Shown here piece after piece: positions 33,825 to 48,330 of a stretch of DNA of 64,000 nt. Source of the DNA: Telopea speciosissima (taxonomy: Eukaryota; Streptophyta; Magnoliopsida; Proteales; Proteaceae). Under the pieces are notes generated by a model, which was not told where the DNA came from, did no database searches, and saw nothing but the letters and a program-made list of their open reading frames with translations. The translations under genes and the position numbers were made by a program. How positions within the stretch are numbered: position 1 is the first letter of the stretch; the number at the start of each line of letters is the position of its first letter. Location: NCBI RefSeq assembly GCF_018873765.1, contig NC_057924.1:10069001-10133000 (forward strand), in the 5' to 3' direction.

Positions 33825-36800
33825 TGTTCTCTGTGCTGGGGGTGCAGGCTGCGCCTAGACACATGGGGGTGGGCGAAATGACCATCTGTTGGCGAAATCA
33901 ATGGGATAGAGATTGAAGCAAATCAGTCTTATTTAGCAAGAAACGTTGGCAAAATCAATGGGATAGAGATTGAAGCAAATCAGTCTTATTTAGCAAGAAA
34001 TCAAGCCCATTCATACGGTGGTTGTAATTTCCTTAAAAGTAGTCATCCTCACTTGGCAGCCAAGTTGTACACTTCTTTATTTAAAGGAGATTCTTCTCCT
34101 CCCCATGTAACTAAGTAAAAATGGGGTTTTCTCTGTGGACGTAGGTTCTTCTATGAAGGCCGAACCACATTAAATCTTTGTTGTGCTCTTCCTTTTCCTC
34201 TTTCTCTTCTACCTTTCGCCTTGCAATCGTTATTTAAAGCATTTAGAACATGGTATCAGAGCGGATCAAGATCATGGGACGTGAATGATATGATTGGTTG
34301 CCATTGCCGATAATTACTTGTGTTCTTTGTGATCGTTTCTCTTGAGTGTTGTTAATGCGATTAGTCGTGATCGTTTCTCTTGAGCTGCTTGTTAATGCAA
34401 TCGTTGTGACCTTTTTTTGGATATTTTCTGCTGCTGCTCTTATTCACAGATAAGTTTTTTTTTCCTGATTTATTTATTGTCATCCGTTATTTACAATGAC
34501 TGGTTCTGCTGATAGTAGCAAGTCTAGTTCGCATGAAGTGAATAATAGACTTACCTCTATTTTACTTAATGGCCGAAACTACCTCCCTTGGTCTCGAGCT
34601 GTCTCCGTCGCTCTTGGAGGTCGTTCAAAATTGGGCCATATTAATGGTCAGACTAAAGCCCCAAGTTCTAATGATGATAAACTTGTTGAATGGCAAGCCA
34701 ATGACAATCTTGTCATGTCATGGCTATTTAATTCCATGGAACCTCAGATTTATGAGATTTTCGCTTATTCTGAAACATCTAGTGAACTTTGGAAATCTTT
34801 GAAAAATATGTATGGGCATCAAGACAATGCCTCTCGAGTCTTTGAACTACAACAAGAACTTTGTAAAACTGAGCAGGCCTCGGGTCAATCCTTCACTGAA
34901 CATCTTGGTAATTTAAAGAAAAAGTGGGATGAACTTCGACAATATCGACCCACTACTTCTACCATTGAGGAATATACTAAACGTCTTTGAGCAGGATAAA
35001 ATTTTTCGATTGTTAGCTGAGTCTTCGACACTGAGTATGAAGATTTGAGGAGGCAAATTCTCATGAGTTCTCCGCTTCCATCTTTTATTAATGTTTGTGC
35101 TACTATTCAGCGTGAAGAAACTCGAAAAAGAGCCATGAATCCCGATTCTAAGATAGGGGAGAAATTGTTGAAACCTCTGCGAATACCACCACCGCCAACT
35201 GAGTCAACAATCGGCGTGGAGGTCGAACCGTATCTGGTAAAGGCAAAGGGAAAGGGCGTGTTTCTAAGTATCACTTGTGAACACTGTAATAAAGATGGTC
35301 ATACCAAGGATCTTGTTGGAGTTTGTATCCTCATTTAAGGACCAACAAGGACAAGGCACGATGCCATGGTTGCTGCCCAAGCTCCTACACCCGATTTACA
35401 ATCCTCTCGAGTCGACTTTCTTCACGGCTCCAACAACTGTTGAAACAAAGTGGCACATCAAACCCTCCAACCTTGGAGTCTAGCAACATGGTTCAAACTT
35501 CTGGTAACATCTCTGCCTTCTCTGTTACATCTCAGAATTGTTTTATTATTGATTCAGGAGCTACTAACCATATGTGTTGCACATCTGATTGTCTGTCAAA
35601 TGTATGTGATGGGATCCAATCTTCCATCACTGTTGCTAATGGAGAAAAAGTCCCGATCAAAGGACTTGGGACATTAAATTTGTTCTCCACGTCCGCACAT
35701 ACTTTGTTTGTGCCATCTCTGTCATCTAATTTGTTATCTGTTGGAAAAATGACTAAAGAATTGAATTGCACTGTGATTTTTTCTTCCAACAAGGTCACAT
35801 TTCAGGACAGGCTCACAGGGAAGAAGATTGGTGAAGGGCGTTTTCAAGACGGGCTATATGTAATTGACATTCCTAGCAAGGCCTTAAGTGCTCGTCAAAA
35901 CAAAGATGAAGTGGCTCGGCTTTGGCATTTCCGAATGGGGCATCCATCTGATAGGGTGTTACATTATTTGAATTCAGATTTTTCTCTTAATTCTAGTGGT
36001 TGTGACATTTGTCGGTTTTCAAAACAGCATCGGTTACCATTTTCTACTAGTACTCATGTTTCTTTTGAAATATTTGATATTGTTCATTCTGACGTTTGGG
36101 GGAGTGCACCTGTTGACTCACGAGATGGATTTAAATATTTTGTCACGTTTATAGATGATAAAACTCGGGTCACCTGGCTGTATTTACTGTCCTCTAAAAT
36201 CGAAGTGTTGCAAATTTTTCAAGATTTCTACAATATGACTCGTACTCAGTATGGGCGAAGTGTTAAAATTTTACGCACTGACAATGGAACTGAGTACACC
36301 ACCAACTCCTTTCAGAGAGTTCTTAAGAGTCTTGGTATTGTTCACCAGACTTCTTGTGTGGGCACTCCACAACAAAATGGAGTCACCGAAAGGAAGAATC
36401 TTCACCTACTTGAGGTGACCCGATCCCTTCTGTTTCATGCAACTCTACCTAAACAATATTGGTCTGATGCAGTACTCACCAGCTGCTATTTAATTAATCG
36501 ACTTCCTAGTAAAGTCTTGAAATATAAATCACCTATGGAGGTTCTCCTTAGTCGGCCTGTGAATATTTCTCACCTGCGTGTCTTTGGCAGTATTTGCTTT
36601 GTTCATTCCCAGCTGGGGAATAAGCTTGAACCTCGTGCAAAAAAATGCATTTTTTTGGGGTATTCCTCTGTGAAAAAGGGGTATAAGTGTTATGACCCTT
36701 CCACAAAACGGGTTTATATTTCTCGTGATGTCATTTTTGATGAAAATCACTTGTTTTTCCCTCGCAGAGAACAACTTCAGGGGGAGAATACTCAGAACAA

Positions 36801-39145
36801 TTATGATTATAGTGATTTCGATGTTGAAGTTGCTCCTCTGCCTCTCACTAGTGGTATTGATGAAAGTAAGAATGGTGGTGACTCCATAGAACTGCCACCT
36901 CCAACTGGTGAGAACTGTGGTGAGAACTGTGTTGACACCACTACAATTCTGCCGAATGATGATGCACTATTGCCTACTGGTGAAGCCAATGCACCAGTGC
37001 CGATGCCACCTGCTCCTGTACGCAGGTCTACTCGTGTTCCACAACCTTCTACCAGACTCCGTGATTTTTCCACATATCACTCTGCAGCCGTGGCTTACCC
37101 TATACAGGCGCATATTTGCTATGATAATATTTCTTCAGATTATCTTGCCTTTCTGACTGCCATTAGCAACCACTCAGAACCGGCTACCTATTTTGAGGCA
37201 CAAGGGTTACTTGTATGGAAAGAAGCCATGAATGAGGAGCTCCTAGCTCTTGACAAAAATCATACTTGGGACATTGTGTCATTGCCACATGGGAAACGGT
37301 CTGTGGGTTGTCGATGGGTGTATAGGATCAAATACAAGAGTGATGGGTCCATTGAGAGACACAAAGCCAGGTTGGTGGCAAAGGGGTACACCCAAACATA
37401 TGGAGTGGATTATAAAGAAACATTCGCTCCGGTTGCTAAAATGAACACCGTTAGGGTCCTTATGTCTATTGCTGTTAATCAAAGTTGGTCTCTCTTTCAG
37501 ATGGACGTAAAAAATGCTTTTTTACATGGGGATCTTGAAGAGGAGGTTTACATGGACCTTCCTCCTGGACATCCCTTAGAAGGACAACCTGGAATTGTGT
37601 GTAAGCTAAATAAAGCTATTTATGGACTCAAGCAGTCACCTCGGGCTTGGTATGGTAAGCTAAGTTCTGCTCTCTTGTCCTTTGATTTCAAGAAAAGTGA
37701 GTCTGATCCCTCATTATTTGTTAAAAGAAGCTCAAAGTCTGTTGTGGTGGTGCTAATCTATGTCGATGACATAGTCATCACTGGTGATGATCTTTATGAA
37801 ATTGGAAAGCAATACTTGAGAGAGAAATTCGACATCAAGGATCTGGGAAGATTGCGTTACTTCCTTGGAATTGAGATAGCAAGTTCTAGCAAAGGGCTAT
37901 TTCTCTCGCAAAGAAAATATGTTTTGGATTTGTTGAAGAAAACTGGAAAGCTTGGGGCAAAGCCGGCTAATACTCCAATGGATTATAACAGCAAGTTTAT
38001 TGAAAAAAATAATCCATTACCGATCGTGGACGTTTCACGGTTGGTAGGAAAGTTAATCTACCTAACCATCACTAGACCGGATATTGCTTATCTTTGTCAG
38101 AAGTAAGCGTTTATGCATTCTCCCCCTGAAGGCCACATGGGGCTCGTTGACCATATATTGCGATACCTTAAGTTTTGTCCGGGCGTGGTATCTGGATGAA
38201 GAAGAATGGGCATACTGAGGTTGTTGGTTACACAGATGTAGATTGGGCCGGAAATCCTGAGGATAGAAGGTCAACAACTGGTTTTTTGTACATTCGTAGG
38301 AGGCAACCTGGTTACCTGGAAGAGTAAGAAGCAGGGTGTTGTTGCGCGCTCAAGTGCCGAGGCTGAGTATAGAGCCATGGCTGCCACCACAAGTGAACTT
38401 GTTTGGCTTCGTTTACTTGTTCGTGAGCTTCTGCATAAAGACTCTACAAGACCTATGAAGTTGTTTTGTGATAATCAAGCGGCAACTCATATAGCTGCGA
38501 ATCCAGTTTTTCATGAACGGACTAAACACATAGAGGTGGACTGTCATTTTGTCCGTGAAAAGGTCCAAGATAAGACTATTGAGACTCCCTACATCCGAAG
38601 TGAAGATCAGTTAGCGGACATGTTTACCAAGGCTCTTCCTAAGGGTGTGTTTCACAAGATGTTAGCCAAGTTGACCTCAATTGACATTTTCGCTCCAACT
38701 TGGAGGGGGAGTGTTGGCGAAATCAATGGGATAGAGATTGAAGCAAATCAGTCTTATTTAGCAAGAAACGTTGGCAAAATCAATGGGATAGAGATTGAAG
38801 CAAATCAGTCTTATTTAGCAAGAAATCAAGCCCATTCATACGGTGGTTGTAATTTCCTTAAAAGCAGTCATCCTCACTTGGCAGCCAAGTTGTACACTTC
38901 TTTATTTAAAGGAGATTCTTCTCCTCCCCATGTAACTAAGTAAAAATGGGGTTTTCTCTGTGGACGTAGGTTCTTCTATGAAGGCCGAACCACATTAAAT
39001 CTTTGTTGTGCTCTTCCTTTTCCTCTTTCTCTTCTACCTTTCGCCTTGCAATCGTTATTTAAAGCATTTAGAACAATGACCATCCTACCCCCCTGAATGG
39101 CAGACCCATGTGTTTGGGCGCAGGCCGCACTGCTGCACAGAGAAC
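33825..39145. mobile_element. MITE (gttctctgtgc ends) split by a copia insertion
   Basis: Left half 33825-33886 and right half 39076-39145 are inverted arms: gttctctgtgctgggggtgc against outward gttctctgtgcagcagtgcg, both reaching acacatggg. Joined across the insertion this is a MITE of about 125 bp of the gttctctg family. The LTR element between them is described separately. Confidence 0.75.
33887..39075 (+). mobile_element. Ty1/copia LTR retrotransposon, very young (fossil)
   Basis: LTRs of 364 bp each (33887-34250 and 38712-39075), starting TGTTGG and ending AACA, differ at about one position, so insertion is recent. The primer-binding site tggtatcagagc follows the 5' LTR and a purine tract (ggaggggga) precedes the 3' LTR. 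Order of parts: gag (about 34.5-35.3 kb), protease (IIDSGATNHMC), integrase (LWHFRMGHPS, GTPQQNGVTERKN), reverse transcriptase ([26 protein letters not shown]) and RNase H (about 38.2-38.7 kb), the copia order. It is broken, with roughly four breaks. Each LTR opens with a tandem pair of about 58-bp units. Flanking 9-mers atgaccatc are identical on both sides. Confidence 0.95.
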
Positions 39146-40293
39146 ATGAGCCCTAAATCAAACGTAAAATACCTTAAGGCTTATGTCAACATGGGGTACC
39201 TCAAGTTTATTCTTTTTTTTTTTCCGGTATTGAAATTCAAGTACCATACCATGATGTCATGATCTTTTTGTCATATTCCTAAAATTATTTTAAGTGATGG
39301 CTATAAAAGAATTTTCAAAATGGACCCTATTATCCTTCACTCACGGGTGAACGAGAATCCATTCATCGTGAATCATTATAGTGGGGTAGGCCTTATTATG
39401 ACGACAAAAGTATTCTCGACTTCATCCAGTAGAAACAAAGTGATAATGACCTTAGACATGTGTCCTTTCCTTCACCCATGGTGGAGGAAAGCTTTCTTCT
39501 TTCAAAATAAAATGGAAATGACTTACCAGTGTATCATTCTCAAAAACTTTCATCCTCCTGTGTCATTTTTTTGCACAAGAGAGCTTTGTTGTGGACGAAG
39601 AAACACCAGAAAACAAGGCTTTCTCTTCAATTGTTAGGACATGGAATGCAGTTTACTATTTTTCATATAGGGAAATGCTGCAAAGAAATTGAACTAAAAT
39701 CGAAGACTCTTAGTTCGAGCACTTGGCTGTTGAAGATACCCCACCCTCTAGATTTAGGATAACAACGAGGTGATCTAAAACAAGAAGCTGGTCTCCTCCC
39801 TCTCCAACTCGTCTCAATTCAATATCTTTAATCTACTCTTCTCAATTCGAGATCTTCAATCTATTTGTCTTAGTTTGATACCTTCAATCTCCCTAATTTT
39901 AGAGGAGGATTGCAACCGGTGTTAGAAATTTCTTTTTTCAAGGGAACAAAAAGGTTGTGTGGAGTTTGCACCCAAACACAGGAAGAGTAAAATGACCGCC
40001 CCGCCTCCTGTGAAATGAAAAATCTTAATCTTATTGGATTCCCCCCGCACTAGTGTAGGGATCCTTGGTATAAGGACCATGCAACCTCACAGCGATCCCA
40101 GCACAAGGGCCACCGGCCTAGCAGCGATCCCCCTCCCTTTTTTTAATCCCAAATTTCGAGATGGTTTCAATATATCAACGGTTGAGGGCTCGAGATAAAA
40201 AAAATTCCTTATTTAGCTCGAATCGTTTGCAACATTTCTCTTCCATATATATTGGGCACAACCCTTCAATTCATTTTATCTTACAAGATCCAT
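39146..40293. other. Spacer with MITE traces
   Basis: No gene recognised. A relative of the gttctctg/aaatgacc repeat lies at about 39955-40030 (gcacccaaacacaggaagag, aaaatgaccgccccgcc). Short open frames at 39320-39762 have no family match. Confidence 0.35.
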
Positions 40294-40484
40294 TGGGCGG
40301 CCACGGCCCAACATCTCTAAAAAGGACGGCTATCGATGCATTTGGAATAACCTATCAGATGCCTATCCAACCGTTTAGACAGCTAGCTGTATTATACTTA
40401 GTACTTACTACCTACACTAAAGTGTTTTAAACTCTAGACCCTCAGCCGCTTATGATATAAAATGTCTTAGTTTTAAAACCCTAG
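40294..40484 (+). promoter_or_regulatory. Site II and telo-box promoter motifs of the eS6 gene
   Basis: TGGGC at 40294-40298 and the inverted GGCCCA at 40305-40310 are a site II pair. AAACCCTAG at 40476-40484 is a telo box. This combination is well known in promoters of plant ribosomal-protein genes (TCP and Myb-like factors). They lie about 280 and 100 bp before the ATG. Confidence 0.65.
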
Positions 40485-40575
40485 TTCTTTACGGGAGCCC
40501 TAACCAGGAGAATTTCTCTATTCTCAACTTCTCTGCTCTTCTGTTGCACACAGCGGAAGCGAGACTCCATCAAGG

Positions 40576-43586
<3,011 letters not shown>

Positions 43587-44731
43587 ATAATGCTCTGCAA
43601 ATTTTGAGGGTTTCAGTCAAAGATGGATGTTATCGCTGAGATATTTATCAGTAGAGGGATCAGTATTACATGGGTTTGAGATAATTTTGACTGCTATTTT
43701 TTTTAAAGATATTTTGAGCCGTTTGGTTCTAGTGTGTTGGAAGAAAAAAAAATCATTTTGGATTTGGCTGGAGCTTAGTTTTGTTTCAAATCTAGACCTT
43801 TTTCAGCTGTCTATTTTCTGCATAGTAGATTTATGTTTGCAATAATTGTTCCTAAATCCTTATGGTTAAAATTATGGGATTACCTTTCTTCCTTGGTTAC
43901 TGATCTGGTTTTTACTTATCTTGGGTTATCGTTCTTCCTTTCTTTCTGTGGTATGCTCCTTCCCTTAACTTCTATGTGGATGTTAGAAGGGCTTATTTTC
44001 TGCTATTAGTCTACTTGAAAATGGATTTCCCCGTGAACAGATGTTCCATTAAGGAATCCTGGCTCACTTAAAACTTCCCAACACTACGAGCAGCTTTTTT
44101 ATGTAGCACAACTCTCCGGGGAATCATATTCTGCAACTGAATTTTTGGCACCCATGTGTTTGTTTATTTTTTGGCGGGCAGTTGATCCCTTGGAGAACTA
44201 GGCATTGTATTTCATTTTTTTATTTTGAGCCCATCTTTGATTCTTGCCCGTTACACTACAGTTGATTCTTAGGAAGCCATGATCCAGCTATGAAACCCTC
44301 AAGCCCCACAGTGGACATTTTTTTGGGTGGATTTTTGTATTATTGTTTACATAATCTTCTACTCACGGGTTAATTCTCATTTGGAAGGTTTTTAGTTGGA
44401 AATTAGTTGCAAAGTTCTTGCTGTGTTAGAATTGTTTATAAGGTTGAACTTTTTTGAAGTATGAGATAGGGGACTCTAGAAATCAAGAGGAAGATCTTCC
44501 AGACATGGAGGGCCATGGTCATGATGTTGGCGTTAGTCACTGAAATCGCTTGCCTAGGGATTTCCCGTGTATGTTGTGATCATGATGTTGACGTTAGTCC
44601 TACCCAATATAGCTTGCTCGTTCGGTTCTAGATCTACTGATAAGCTATTGGTCTCTCAAAGTTCTAGAATGAATGTATTAAGTAGGAACTGTTGGAGCTG
44701 GAATAAATTCAGAGTCTAAGCCTATATAGTA
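43587..44731. other. eS6 3' UTR and spacer
   Basis: The likely 3' UTR is followed by sequence without recognised gene. catgatgttg(g/a)cgttagtc occurs twice (about 44520 and 44583), a small direct repeat. Confidence 0.4.
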
Positions 44732-45281
44732 TAGGGTGCAAGTTTGGTCCTGTCGGCCCGAACCAATCCTGGCCTGCCCTGAGCCCGAACAAGGTCTGGG
44801 CTGAGATACTTGGCCCTGAGGACGGGTCAGGGCTGGAAATTTCTAATCCTGAGTTAGGGTCGGGTCGGGTTAGGGATAAGGCCTCGAGCTAAGCTTGGCC
44901 CGGCCTGGCTCGCCCCTGATTTAAGTTATACTATAAAATATATATTGATATAATTTATACATTATAAATTTTAAATTTCACCCATATTTTTTTATATAAT
45001 ATATTATATATGAAGACAATAAGTGTTATAATATAATTTATTATATTATTATTTTATGTAAAATTAATAATGTTCTTCTCAGCCCATGCATTTCTTTCTC
45101 CCACCCCATGATCAAGGACAATCAGGGTTGGCTCGGTCCGACCCTGAGGGAGGGTCAGGGTTGGATTTTTCTAGCCCTGAGTCAGGGTCGGGTTGGGTCG
45201 GGCCTGGGCCCAACTAAGGGGACTTAGGGTTGGGCTAGGGTTCTATAAAGCCCGGCCCAACCCGACCTTGTTGCAGCCCTA
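44732..45281. mobile_element. hAT-like MITE, copy 2 (inverted relative to copy 1)
   Basis: Aligns end to end with the reverse complement of 12495-13033, including ggcctcgagctaagcttggc and the AT-rich core (gaagacaataagtgttataa). Begins tagggtgcaagtttgg and ends ttgcagcccta. ctatatag and ctatatat lie at or near the two ends, a possible 8-bp target duplication. Confidence 0.75.
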
Positions 45282-45545
45282 CTATATATTATATAATTCG
45301 TAAGACTTGGGTTCATGAGAGTTAAGGTCAAATCCTTTATATTGTTTAGTCTTTCATTTTGATCAATACCACTTGTCTCATATGTTATTTTACCAAAGAT
45401 TTGGCCTTTAATTTAAAGGTCTGTTTAATTTAAAAACATATCTTATAACAATTAACTTTTGGGTGTTTTGGTGTCCCCAATTAATTGAATACAATACAAG
45501 AGAATTTATGGTCTTAGATCTCAGGTTTGGAATCAATTAACTTAT

Positions 45546-47090
45546 GGGTAAAGTACACGTACCCCCGTAGAATGCACCTAATATTCCTCGTACCCCCCCT
45601 CAATATTCCAGGTACCACCCCTGCTTTACACCCCAAATGCCACATAGGTCCAATCCGTTAAATACCATTGTTAGATGACAAGTTTTTGATCGTTTTACCC
45701 TTTGTTTCAATTTCTTAAATCTGAAAAGACTTAAATACCCTCACTTATTTGTTGCCCTAAACTAATTGAAAATGACCAATTTAACCTTTGTTTTATTTTC
45801 ATAAATGAAAAGACTTAATTGCCCTCACTTATATATTACCTTAACCTAATTTGAAAAGATTATTTTGCCCCTAAATAATTTGTTCCTAAAAATCCCAAAA
45901 TGCCCTCATCTTCTCCAAATCATCATCTTCTTTTACATACCCACCACCACCACCACCACCACTACCACCGCCACCACCACCATGCTTCGATTTTCCCAAC
46001 CGTAAAGCTTTGTACACTTCGGTGATGGAGAGGAAAATCTCCTCCACCTCCACCTCCACCACCACTAAGAAGTTTCTTCCTTCACCTTCTTCTTCTGTGA
46101 TCAAAACAAAAAATGCCTTCGAGGCTCTTCAATCCAAACCCTAGTCCAAATATGAAAATTTTGAAAACCGTCCATCTTCTAAAACCCTCTTACTCCTCTC
46201 TGGTACGACTTGAGAAGAAAACGCAAGAGAGAGAGGAGAACGATAACCCTTGACGCTGGGTAGACAATTCACGCCGAGCAGACAAATTGGCCGGATTTCT
46301 TGCATCCACAGTTACCATCAGGTATGGATTTCTCTCTCTCTCTCTCTCTCGCAGTTTGCTGTCTATGAGAATCGGTTTTATTGATTTTTTCTCACCAGTG
46401 TTCGCTTATTTCTTTGATTTCTGTATTCTATTTCTGCTAATCAACTTCACTATTCGCTTTGAAAAAGCAAAATCTATATACGTAGCAGGTTAAGCTTTCT
46501 TTCTTCCTAACGTTTTCATGTCCTTCTCATTTTCCCTCATGACACTACTTCTTGCTGAGATGGTTAGGGTTTGAATTTCTACCTTAAAAATCCCTACATT
46601 TGCAGACTTTCTTTAACTTTCTTACGTGGGTTAGAAAAGGGTTTTTTCCATGAAGAGAGCCGTCTCTAGGTGGAGGTGGAGGAGATTTTCCTCTCCATCA
46701 CCGAAGTGTACAAAGCTTTACAGTTGAGAAAATCGAAGCATGGTGGTGGTGGTGGTGGGTATGTAAAAGAAGATGATGATTTGGGGAAGATGGGGGCATT
46801 TTGGGGTTTTTAGGAATAAATTATTTAGGGGTAAAATAGTCTTTTCAAATTAGGTTAAGGTAATATATAAGTGAGGGCAATTAGGTATTTTCATTTATGA
46901 AAATAAAACAAAGGTTAAATTGGTCATTTTCAATTAGTTTAGGGCAACAAATAAGTGAGGGTATTTAAGTCTTTTCAAATTTAAGAAATTGAAGCAAAGG
47001 GTAAAATGATCAAAAAATTGTCATCTAACGGTGGTATTTAACGGATTGGACCTATGTGACATTTGGGGTGTAAAACAGGGGTGTGAGATA
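45546..47090. mobile_element. MULE-like element with inverted repeats of over 400 bp
   Basis: The left arm (about 45612-46062) and the right arm (about 46672-47090) are inverted copies at roughly 90 percent by eye. Shared blocks include tttgcccctaaataatttgt, aaaatgaccaatttaacc and gtacacttcggtgatggaga. The arms contain a gene-like fragment in which one strand reads EEIFLSITEVYKAL, a Gly run and YVKEDDDL. The outermost 65 bp of the left arm (gggtaaagtacacgtacccc) have no partner on the right, so the right end is truncated or replaced and no target duplication can be seen. The interior has a (TC)n tract at about 46330-46349. No transposase. Confidence 0.7.
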
Positions 47091-47670
47091 ATGATTATAA
47101 AAGTTTTTTTTAGATTTGAAAATTTTACTACCCTTCTTTTTAATTTCCTCTGCCATTAAATGGAGCTTTAGGTTTTTTTAAGTATGCATTCTTGGAATGC
47201 ATTGTTTATTTTTTCTGGTTAGAATGTAGAATTTTACGTTCCTAACATACACTGAGAATGTTTAGAATGGATTATTAATGTATAATGCATTCCTAATATA
47301 GAATGAGAATACGAGAATGCCGTCTGGGACGGGCTATAAACCCATGAACGGAAATGCCAAACATTTGTGTTTTTGCCTCACAATTTGTTCTCGATCTAGA
47401 TTGCGTACCAAACACACCCTCAAAATCCTCACTCTTAGGTTCAGAAGAAATAGCAATCATGGTCTTTGTAGCTGACGACAAGCTTCTACATAATAACTAG
47501 TTTTTATGGACATAATGTCCCTTACAAATGTACTTAGAGAGGTATTCCAGCTTGGCCTTCTTGGCCATTGTGAGTAATTTCAACTTTGTCTCTACTAATG
47601 TGCCTAACGTGCTTAAGAGTACTTTAAAACGTGCTTAAGAGTATTTTAACACCGAATTTGTTTCCTCTCA
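47091..47670. other. Spacer, repeat traces
   Basis: A gtatgcattcttggaatgcat motif at about 47178 and the related tataatgcattccta at about 47281 suggest an old palindromic MITE. The motif recurs at 24938 and 49085. No gene. Confidence 0.35.
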
Positions 47671-47810
47671 GTTCCCTGTCCGGTACGGTTGTCTGGTGCC
47701 TCTAATAAGAGGGAGGTGGACTTCATCTGGGCAGTGTGTTCGGGCAGGGGCATAGGTCGTCGTTTCTGCCCCTATGAGAGGAACCGGACAACTGTACCGG
47801 GCAGGGAACC
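47671..47810. mobile_element. MITE, ccggtacggtt family, copy 2
   Basis: 140 bp with near-perfect inverted ends: gttccctgtccggtacggtt at the left and outward ggttccctgcccggtacagt at the right. Same orientation as copy 1 at 16059-16204, and better preserved. Confidence 0.8.
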
Positions 47811-48165
47811 TAAAAAGATAATGAATCTCATACAAGTTCTTAAATAGAGATCAGTTCCATTCTGATAAATCATTACAATATAGATTATCCACAGCTTCTT
47901 TGTAATCTGGGAGCACCAGAGCTCCTTTGATGTTAATTCGGCTTCAAAGGATCTCGTAAATTTGCCGAACCTGACTCTTTCACTATTTTGTGAAGTATTT
48001 GGTACAAAAAGAAGAACAAACCATCTTGAATGGCCAGATTACATGTTAAAGCTTCCTTCAGTTTAATTTGAAGAAGATGCAATGCCAAACCCTAGTTTTG
48101 TTTGAAATCATAGTTTATTTGTGGTTCATGCTGGGGAGTTTTTGTAAAAATAGTCTAGGGATAAA
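47811..48165. other. Spacer, nothing recognised
   Basis: No gene or repeat ends recognised. Confidence 0.35.
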
Positions 48166-48330
48166 GGACTCTGTCCGGGAGTGTGGTGCCTGCGTCTAGA
48201 CACAAGATGGTGTGACATGATCGCCCCTCCGAAATGTAGAAATCCCACACCTGTTGATGCTTCCGCACATACTCCCATAGGCTCCTGAGCTGGTGCAAGG
48301 GTCATGCCCCCGGACAAAAAACTCTTCCCC
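48166..48330. mobile_element. MITE, gttctctg-related family
   Basis: Left ggactctgtccgggagtgtg and right (outward gaagagttttttgtccgggg) are inverted ends. The body has gcgtctagacacaag and catgatcgcccctcc, shared with the family. Diverged. Confidence 0.5.

Noticed and set aside
39320-39762. Open frames of 105 and 77 codons
   Set aside because: Overlapping frames without recognisable domains or splice context.
45886-46104. Gly-rich 72-residue protein on the minus strand
   Set aside because: It lies in an arm of a long inverted repeat and recurs in the other arm. It is a captured fragment, not a gene.
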